Below are positions 46,040-51,744 of a DNA stretch of 51,744 nucleotides, piece by piece. The stretch spans positions 1 through 51,744 of the forward strand of contig JAKCCX010000014.1 in assembly GCA_021838715.1 (NCBI GenBank), read 5' to 3'. Numbering within the stretch: position 1 is the stretch's first letter; each line of letters opens with the position of its first letter. The translations under genes and the position numbers were made by a program. Under the pieces are notes generated by a model. That model did not search any database, was not told the DNA's origin, and saw nothing but the letters and a program-made list of their open reading frames with translations. This DNA comes from Pseudomonadota bacterium (lineage in GTDB: Bacteria; Pseudomonadota; Gammaproteobacteria; Burkholderiales; Burkholderiaceae_F).

Positions 46040-46948
46040 TCAGAGATGACGCGCGAACAACTGCACATGGTCGCGCAGAAAATCGAGGAAGGTCGCCGCC
46101 GCCACCGACATCTGCTTGCCCTTCGGCCGCACGACGTACCAATCGCGGCGGATCGGGAACCCTTCGACGTCGAGCACGGCCAGCTCCCTGCGGCCGGCAT
46201 CGGGTTGCAGGGTGCTGAGCGACAGCAAGGCGAGCCCGAGGCCGCCGGCGACCGCCTGCTTGATGGCCTCGTTGCTGCCGAGTTCCATCTTGATCCGCAG
46301 CGGCATGCCCCGCTCCGCGAACACCTGTTCCATGGTCATGCGCGTCCCGGATCCACGCTCGCGCACCAGAAAGGATTCCTGGGCCACTTCGGCGAAGGGA
46401 ATCGCCGATCGGCCGGCCATCGGATGGGCTGCCGGGGCGAATATGACCAGGGGGTTTTCCAGGAAGGGTTCGCTTTCGGTTTCCATGTCCTCGGGCGGCA
46501 GGCCCATGACATAGAGATCATCCTGATTGCGCGCGAGCCGGTCGAGCAGGCGATCGCGGTTGACCACTTCGAGCGCGATGTCGATTCCCGGGTATTCCAG
46601 GCAGAATGGACCGAGGATGCGCGGCATGAAGTACTTCGTGGTGGTGACGACGGCGATCTTGAGGCGCCCCTGCTTGAGCCCCTTGAAATTGGCGACGGTC
46701 TGCTCGAACCGGCCCCAGGTATCCAGCCACTGCCCGCAGGTTGCATACAGCTCGCGCCCCGCCTCGGTCAGGAACACCTTCTTGCCGACCTGCTCGAGCA
46801 AGGGCAATCCCACCTGCTCCTGCAGCAGGCGGATCTGCTTCGACACCGTCGGTTGTGTGACGTGCATCGCCTCCGCCGCGCGCGAAAAACTGCTGAGACG
46901 GGCAACCGCCTCGAACACCTGCAACTGACGTAGCGTGACGTGCATCAT
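46040..46948 (-). CDS. LysR-family regulator, CbbR-like
   Basis: Transcription factor of 302 residues. The N-terminal winged helix is VTLRQLQVFEAVARLSSFSRAAEAMHVTQPTVSKQI, very close in pattern to CbbR, and LLEQVGKKVFLTEAG follows. The effector domain has IAVVTTTKYFMPRILGPF, again CbbR-like. In autotrophs CbbR proteins sense metabolites and control carbon-fixation genes. Here it is divergent from dabB-dabA across 144 bases with a perfect dyad, so regulation of inorganic-carbon uptake is the natural reading. It could equally control the flavin oxidase and dehydrogenase genes downstream of it. Confidence 0.9.
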   Translation of the reverse strand: MMHVTLRQLQVFEAVARLSSFSRAAEAMHVTQPTVSKQIRLLQEQVGLPLLEQVGKKVFLTEAGRELYATCGQWLDTWGRFEQTVANFKGLKQGRLKIAVVTTTKYFMPRILGPFCLEYPGIDIALEVVNRDRLLDRLARNQDDLYVMGLPPEDMETESEPFLENPLVIFAPAAHPMAGRSAIPFAEVAQESFLVRERGSGTRMTMEQVFAERGMPLRIKMELGSNEAIKQAVAGGLGLALLSLSTLQPDAGRRELAVLDVEGFPIRRDWYVVRPKGKQMSVAAATFLDFLRDHVQLFARHL

Positions 46949-46969
46949 GGCCGGACCATTCCCCCGAAA

Positions 46970-46991
46970 ACGATAACCTGAAGGTTATCGT
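46970..46991. promoter_or_regulatory. Perfect dyad between LysR and dabB genes
   Basis: Ten-base arms ACGATAACCT/AGGTTATCGT around GA, 22 bases upstream of the LysR ATG and about 100 bases before dabB. The symmetric ATAACC-N4-GGTTAT core fits a LysR-type binding site where the regulator represses itself and activates the divergent operon. The AT-rich run downstream (46993-47023) could hold the promoters. Confidence 0.65.
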
Positions 46992-47092
46992 CTACATAAT
47001 AACTATTCATTTTTATTTCTGGTCCCGCGTCCCTAGACTTTTTCCCGTGAGCCCTTCGCCCCCGGAAACGTCCATCGCCGCAGGAGACCGCC

Positions 47093-48745
47093 ATGCCGCA
47101 TGACCCGCTTGCGCCCGCTCTGGCCCTGATTCCCCCGCTGCTGTATTTGCTGGTGGGGTTGATGCCTGCCGCGTGGGCCAACGCCCGTGCCGCGACGATG
47201 AGCACGCTCGCCACCAACGCCGCCTGGGCGGCGCTGGCCGGGGCCGCCGCGACGGCCATCGCCCATGGGTTCGATTCCGCCCAGTCGTGGACGATCCATC
47301 CGGTCGCGATGGGCAGCCTGGGCAGCTTCCCCCTGGCAATCTACGTCAACGGCCTGACAGTCACCATGCTGCTGCTGGTGTCTTTTGTCGGCGCGGTGGT
47401 GACCCGCTATGCGCGGCCCAATCTCGACGGCGACCCCAACCAGGGCCGCTTCCACAAATGGCTGGCGATGACGCTCGCCGCGATCCTCACCTTGATCGTG
47501 TCCGGCAATCTCCTGCTGTTCGCCTTCGCCTGGATCGCCACCAGCCTGTGCCTGCACCAGTTGCTGATGTTCTACCGCGAGCGACCGGCGGCGGTGCTGG
47601 CCGCCCACAAGAAATTCGTCGCCAGCCGGATCGGCGACGTCAGCCTGCTCTGCGCCGTCGCGCTCATCGGATCGAGCCTGCACACGCTCGATTTCGCCGG
47701 GATGTTTCACGTCCTTGCGACGCCGGGAATCCGGGTTCCGGCGTCGCTGGATCTCGCCGCCCTGCTGATCGTCGTCAGTGCGGCACTGAAGTCCGCGCAG
47801 TTCCCGTTCCACGGCTGGTTGATCCAGGTGATGGAAGCGCCGACGCCGGTGTCCGCGCTGCTGCATGCCGGCATCGTCAACGCCGGCGCGTTTCTGGTCG
47901 TGCGCATGAGCCCGGTGATCTCGCACTCGGAAACGGCGCGCTGCCTCCTCGTCGCCATCGGCCTCATCACACTGGCCCTGTCGTCGCTCGTGATGCTGAC
48001 CCAGACCAGCATCAAGGTCTCGCTTGCCTGGTCGACCACGGCGCAAATGGGATTCATGCTGCTGGAATGCGGACTCGGCCTCTACAGCCTTGCGATCCTG
48101 CACGTCGTCACGCACTCGCTCTACAAGGCGCATGCGTTCCTCGCTTCCGGAAGCAGCGTCGACACCTTCCGCGCGCCGGTCCTGCCCTACCCCCGCGGCG
48201 GGCTTCGGCTGGACCGGCTATTGCTGGCTCTGCTGACGGGCAGCGCGCTGACCCTGGTCACCGCCGCCGCGTTCGGCATCACGGCGCACAGCGCGCCGGC
48301 GCTGCTCGCCGCCGCGACGGTGGTCGCGATCGCGACCTCGCAGTTGCTGCTGCTGGCAATCACCGAGACCGAGGGCAATCCTTCGTTCCCGCGCGCCCTG
48401 GGCCTGGGGATCATCGTCGTGTTGGCCTACTTCACGCTGCATGCCGGTTTCGAAGCCGCGCTCGCCACCAGCGTGCTCCCGGTGCCGGATCCGAAGGGAC
48501 GGTTCCAGGCCGTGCTCGCGGCCACCGTGGTCGGCGTCTTCCTCGTCCTGCTGGTGGTCCAGCGCATCCTGAAATCCGACCCGACGGCCTTGGGCAAAGG
48601 CCTGTATCTGCACCTCTACAACGGTCTGTATGTCGACGTGTACATCACCCGGCTGCTGCAGCGTGTCTGGCCCAGTCCGCCCGCGGACATGGGTTCGCCG
48701 CCCGCTCCCTTCGCAACCATTCCCGGAACCCGAGGTGGATCATGA
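47093..48745 (+). CDS. dabB: DabB, inorganic-carbon transporter membrane subunit
   Basis: Proton-channel subunit of the DAB pump, 550 residues. AGGAGA lies six bases before the ATG. It is a NuoL/MrpA-type antiporter protein with about 13-14 TM helices. The family core is clear in AHKKFVASRIGDVSLL, LKSAQFPFHGWLIQVMEAPTPVSALLHAGIVNAGAFLV and LAWSTTAQMGFMLLECGLGLYSLAILHVVTHSLYKAHAFLASG, with the conserved Lys and His of the proton path. The tail lacks the other complex I subunits as neighbours. Instead it overlaps dabA by ATGA, which defines the DAB system rather than complex I. The pump takes up inorganic carbon using the proton gradient. Confidence 0.94.
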   Translation: MPHDPLAPALALIPPLLYLLVGLMPAAWANARAATMSTLATNAAWAALAGAAATAIAHGFDSAQSWTIHPVAMGSLGSFPLAIYVNGLTVTMLLLVSFVGAVVTRYARPNLDGDPNQGRFHKWLAMTLAAILTLIVSGNLLLFAFAWIATSLCLHQLLMFYRERPAAVLAAHKKFVASRIGDVSLLCAVALIGSSLHTLDFAGMFHVLATPGIRVPASLDLAALLIVVSAALKSAQFPFHGWLIQVMEAPTPVSALLHAGIVNAGAFLVVRMSPVISHSETARCLLVAIGLITLALSSLVMLTQTSIKVSLAWSTTAQMGFMLLECGLGLYSLAILHVVTHSLYKAHAFLASGSSVDTFRAPVLPYPRGGLRLDRLLLALLTGSALTLVTAAAFGITAHSAPALLAAATVVAIATSQLLLLAITETEGNPSFPRALGLGIIVVLAYFTLHAGFEAALATSVLPVPDPKGRFQAVLAATVVGVFLVLLVVQRILKSDPTALGKGLYLHLYNGLYVDVYITRLLQRVWPSPPADMGSPPAPFATIPGTRGGS

Positions 48746-51285
48746 ACGCACAACCCACAGACGATCTCGTGACCCGCGACCCCAGCGGATTGGCAGCACC
48801 GACCCGGGACGAACTGCGCGCACACATCGACGCCGCCTGCGCCCGCATCGCGCCGCTGTGGCCGCTGCAGCATTTCGTGGCGGTGAATCCGTTCTTCGGG
48901 CTGCGCGACCAGACGTTCCAGGACGCCTCCGACACCCTGGCGCGGATCACGGGTGCCGGCCTCTACATGCCCCGCGACTACTATCGCGCGCAACTTGCCG
49001 AGGGGCGAATCACGCGCGAGGACATCGCCGCGGCGATTCGCCGCTGCGACAGTGCCCTCGATCCGGAGCGCGTGGAGCGCGCCGTCGCGACGGACGCGCC
49101 ACGGCCCAAGCTCGGGATGGCGGCGGTCAGCGAAGTGCTCGAGCGTGTCGAAGGCGGGCTGTGGTCGAGCTTCGTCACCGAGCGCATCAGCCTGCATTGC
49201 GCCGCCTACTTCGACCTCGGCCAGGCCACGATCCGCATGCCCTGGAGAGACCGCTCGCTCTATGCCGCGTGGCGCGAAGCGGCATCGATCGATCGCAGCC
49301 CGTCGATGATGGGGCTCTTCGACTTCCGCTCGGCGGTTACCCGCCTGCCGGCAGATCCGCAAGCCGCGATCGCGCTCGCAATCCGCCGTCTCGCCATTCC
49401 GGCCGCGGCGGTCGAACGCTATCTGCATGCCTCGCTGATGAGCATCAACGGCTGGGCGGCATGGGCACGATACCTGCGCTGGCAAGCCGAACTGCAAGGC
49501 GGGCACGACGATTCGATCGTCGATCTGCTGGCGATCCGGCTGATGTGGGACATGCTCCTCTATGAGGAAAAGCGCTCGGCGGCCCTGGTGGCGCGCTGGC
49601 GCGAAATGCTCGCCGCCAGCATGCGCCCGCCATCGGCCAAGCGCCAGGCTGCCGCAGAGATCGACCGCATCCTGCTGACGGCGATGGAGGTGGGGTTTCA
49701 GCGCAGCATCATCGCCGGCGTTGCCGCCCCGGCCGGCTCGCAGACCGATATCGGCCCGACGGCGACTTCCCCCGGACGGCCGGCGGTCCAGGCGGCATTC
49801 TGCATCGACGTGCGTTCCGAGGTGTTCCGGCGTGCGCTCGAGACCGTCGCCTCGCCGATCCAGACGATCGGGTTCGCCGGGTTTTTCGGCATCTTCATCG
49901 AACATGTCCCGCTGGGTTCCACCGCCGGCCACGTTCATGTCCCGGTACTGTTCCGGCCGGGGTATCCGATATACGACCGGGTCAAGAACGGTGATCCCGA
50001 TGCCGTGATGGTCGAACGCCGCCGCCGCATCGGCCTCTACAAGGCCTGGAAGGGCTTCAAGTTCTCGGCGCCGTCGTGCTTTTCGTTCGTCGAAGCAGCC
50101 GGACTGATGTATGTGTCGAAGCTCATCACCGACAGCTTCGGCTGGACCCGGCCCGTTCCCGACCCGCGGACCCAAGGCCTCGACCAGGCGGCCGCCGATC
50201 GCGTCGGCCCGACCCTCGAGGACGTGTCGCCGGCGCAGCGTCGCCCGGACCACGCCCATGCGGGCATCCCGCCCGAGGAGCGCGCCGGACATGCGGAGCG
50301 GATCCTGCGGGCGATGTCGCTCACCGCCAATTTCGCACGCATCGTGCTGTTGGCCGGCCACGGCAGCAGCACCGTCAACAACCCCTACGGATCGGCGCTC
50401 GACTGCGGCGCCTGCGCGGGACAGACCGGAGAGGCCAGCGCGCGGGTGGTCGTCGCCCTGCTGAACGACCGCGCCGTCCGCGCGGAACTGCGCCGCCGCG
50501 GGATCGACATTCCCGACGACACCTGGTTCCTCGCCGGGCTCCACGACACCACCACCGATGCGCTGCAGCTTTTCGACACCGACGAGCTCCCGGCGGCGCT
50601 GGCCCCGGATCTCGCCCGCCTGCGGCAGTGGCTGGAACAGGCTGCGGACCTGACGCGTCTCGAGCGCGCCACCCTGCTCGGGATCGCCGCCACGACCGAC
50701 CGCGGCCTCGAGACCCGCATCCGCAGCCGCAGCCGCGACTGGGCCCAGGTGCGCCCGGAATGGGCGCTCGCCAACAACGCCGCGTTCATCGCCGCGCCGC
50801 GATCGCGCACCGCGGCGCTCCATCTCGCCGGCCGCGCCTTCCTGCACGAATACGTCTGGCGGCAGGATGCCGGGTTCGGCGTGCTCGAACTCATCATGAC
50901 GGCGCCGATGGTGGTCGCGAACTGGATCAACATGCAGTACTACGCGTCGGTCGTCGACAATCGACGCTTCGGCAGCGGCAACAAGGTGCTGCACAACGTC
51001 GCCGGCGGCGCCATCGGCGTGCTCGAAGGCAACGGCGGCGACCTGCGGACCGGCCTGCCCCTGCAATCCGTGCGCGACGGCAGGAACTGGATGCACGAGC
51101 CCCTGCGCTTGAGCGTGTTCATCGAGGCGCCGCAGGATCCGATCGACGACGTGCTGTCGCGGCATGCCGTGGTGCGCGACCTCGTCGAGCACGGATGGCT
51201 GCATCTGTTCCGCATCGCGGATGAGGGCACGGTCTTCCTGCGTCGGTCCGATGGCCTCTGGCTGGCGGCGGAGCGGGATCGGTAA
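48742..51285 (+). CDS. dabA: DabA, inorganic-carbon transporter catalytic subunit (DUF2309)
   Basis: Cytoplasmic, beta-carbonic-anhydrase-like subunit that converts incoming CO2 to bicarbonate, 847 residues. The ATG at 48742 follows AGGTGG; the much longer open frame upstream is a shadow of dabB. LWPLQHFVAVNPFFGLRDQ is the family N-terminal signature. The zinc site is complete: C354 and D356 in AFCIDVRSEV, H540 in LLAGHGSS and C555 in LDCGACAGQTGEA. Their spacing (2 and 15) equals that reported for Halothiobacillus DabA (C351, D353, H524, C539). NPYGSALDCGACAGQ and EGNGGDLRTGLPLQSV are also typical. With DabB it forms the complete pump. Confidence 0.96.
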   Translation: MNAQPTDDLVTRDPSGLAAPTRDELRAHIDAACARIAPLWPLQHFVAVNPFFGLRDQTFQDASDTLARITGAGLYMPRDYYRAQLAEGRITREDIAAAIRRCDSALDPERVERAVATDAPRPKLGMAAVSEVLERVEGGLWSSFVTERISLHCAAYFDLGQATIRMPWRDRSLYAAWREAASIDRSPSMMGLFDFRSAVTRLPADPQAAIALAIRRLAIPAAAVERYLHASLMSINGWAAWARYLRWQAELQGGHDDSIVDLLAIRLMWDMLLYEEKRSAALVARWREMLAASMRPPSAKRQAAAEIDRILLTAMEVGFQRSIIAGVAAPAGSQTDIGPTATSPGRPAVQAAFCIDVRSEVFRRALETVASPIQTIGFAGFFGIFIEHVPLGSTAGHVHVPVLFRPGYPIYDRVKNGDPDAVMVERRRRIGLYKAWKGFKFSAPSCFSFVEAAGLMYVSKLITDSFGWTRPVPDPRTQGLDQAAADRVGPTLEDVSPAQRRPDHAHAGIPPEERAGHAERILRAMSLTANFARIVLLAGHGSSTVNNPYGSALDCGACAGQTGEASARVVVALLNDRAVRAELRRRGIDIPDDTWFLAGLHDTTTDALQLFDTDELPAALAPDLARLRQWLEQAADLTRLERATLLGIAATTDRGLETRIRSRSRDWAQVRPEWALANNAAFIAAPRSRTAALHLAGRAFLHEYVWRQDAGFGVLELIMTAPMVVANWINMQYYASVVDNRRFGSGNKVLHNVAGGAIGVLEGNGGDLRTGLPLQSVRDGRNWMHEPLRLSVFIEAPQDPIDDVLSRHAVVRDLVEHGWLHLFRIADEGTVFLRRSDGLWLAAERDR

Positions 51286-51345
51286 CGGATCCAGATTCCC
51301 GCCGCTCCCGGGAGTGGTCTGTCGGCCGGAAGGAGTCGTTCGAAG

Positions 51346-51510
51346 TCACGGAACCCCCTCTCCCGCAGGGGCGGGAGAGGGCGGGGGTGAGGGTCGTCGC
51401 AAGAGCGATGCCGTGCGAATTTGCTCGAGCACTGCCACGGTCTGCGTCAAGACATCGTTGTCCCAGAATCGCATCACCACGAAGCCCCGCTTGCCAAGGA
51501 ATGCATCGCA
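51346..51510 (-). pseudogene. DUF559-type endonuclease remnant
   Basis: 54 codons before a TGA at 51346 match only the end of DUF559 (Vsr-like) proteins: DAFLGKRGFVVMRFWDNDVL followed by a helix, VAVLEQIR. The expected N-terminal two thirds are missing; the frame runs upstream into the neighbouring gene's stop region without further similarity. The last residues are encoded by the REP-like hairpin, a common end for such remnants. Confidence 0.55.
51356..51381. repeat. REP-like hairpin
   Basis: Eleven-base perfect arms CCCTCTCCCGC/GCGGGAGAGGG around AGGG, followed by GCGGGGGTGAGGG. This is a widespread extragenic palindrome type of proteobacteria. It lies 70 bases after dabA and may help end or protect that transcript. 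A shorter palindrome, CTCCCGGGAG, occurs near 51306. Confidence 0.75.
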
Positions 51511-51540
51511 ATGGGCTGGTAGCGCGGATGGGTGCCGTAC

Positions 51541-51744
51541 TTATGCAAGAACCGCTTCGAGAACGACCCGCGTAGCTACGACGCGAACCTCCTTGAGTCG
51601 GCCATGGCCAGGATGTATTTTCTCTTCCACGCGGAGCAAACCGGCTTGCGTCAGATCGTCGATATCGCGCTTCACTGCACTGCGATCTCGGTGGAGACGA
51701 GTGGCGATGTCGGTGATGGAACCGGGACGTTCGCGGATGGCACG
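51541..51744 (-). CDS. Winged-helix regulator, HVO_A0114-like (5' end beyond window)
   Basis: The 3' part of a - strand gene is visible: 67 codons ending in TAA at 51541, with the start outside the window. GSITDIATRLHRDRSAVKRDIDDLTQAGLLRVEE is a clear winged helix, with recognition helix RSAVKRDIDDL. The tail VRVVATRVVLEAVLA is as in the HVO_A0114 family of MarR-like proteins. Those are often paired with a small toxin (TumE-type), so a partner gene may lie just outside. Confidence in the fold is good, in the family moderate. Confidence 0.7.
   Translation of the reverse strand, partial: RAIRERPGSITDIATRLHRDRSAVKRDIDDLTQAGLLRVEEKIHPGHGRLKEVRVVATRVVLEAVLA

Noticed and set aside
47173-48741. N-terminal extension of DabA
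   Set aside because: The open frame upstream of 48742 is a shadow of dabB. The ATG at 48742 with AGGTGG and the family N-terminus fix the start.

Overview
This is a GC-rich window (roughly 65% in the lines I counted) with tightly packed genes, four-base ATGA-type gene overlaps and Gram-negative envelope systems: RND efflux, type I secretion, an outer-membrane lipoprotein and a PEP-CTERM protein. Together with a DabB/DabA inorganic-carbon pump beside a CbbR-like LysR regulator, this suggests a proteobacterial chemolithoautotroph of the beta/gamma type. I cannot name the species from sequence alone.

Layout. (1) 134-5960, + strand: a tripartite RND efflux operon (outer-membrane lipoprotein, membrane-fusion protein, HAE-1 permease). 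(2) 6348-27125, - strand: a secretion locus. In transcription order it encodes a type I secretion ABC transporter, an unrecognised Cys-rich exported protein, a 3457-residue RTX protein with an N-terminal GH24 (T4-type) lysozyme domain, a HlyD adaptor, a TolC-like channel and a GT-B glycosyltransferase. A Gly-rich PEP-CTERM protein follows behind a 40-bp perfect palindrome. A GT4 glycosyltransferase (27586-28842, +) is divergent from the operon across a 460-base regulatory region. (3) 28843-30626: an accessory scar with a ParDE toxin-antitoxin pair, a 5'-truncated Tn3-family transposase and another gene fragment. (4) 30627-43737: a cyclic-di-GMP zone with four GGDEF/EAL proteins. One, at 38768-42871, carries both a LOV photoreceptor domain and a globin-type sensor. 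Interleaved are a TauE/SafE permease, an aldo/keto reductase and an Old Yellow Enzyme. (5) 43741-46948, - strand: LysR regulator, flavin amine oxidase, zinc alcohol dehydrogenase. (6) 47093-51285, + strand: dabB-dabA. (7) The right edge holds a REP-like hairpin, a DUF559 remnant and the 3' part of a winged-helix regulator gene.

The most interesting system is the secretion locus. The RTX protein keeps the exact E-9-D-6-T catalytic spacing of T4 lysozyme and sits with its own ABC/HlyD/TolC exporter. An unrecognised, lower-GC, exported Cys-rich gene lies between transporter and effector, where an immunity protein could be, and a glycosyltransferase closes the operon. I read it as a candidate secreted peptidoglycan hydrolase or antibacterial system; this is inference. 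Second is the LOV-plus-globin GGDEF-EAL protein next to a stand-alone EAL protein, a possible light- and oxygen-responsive c-di-GMP switch.
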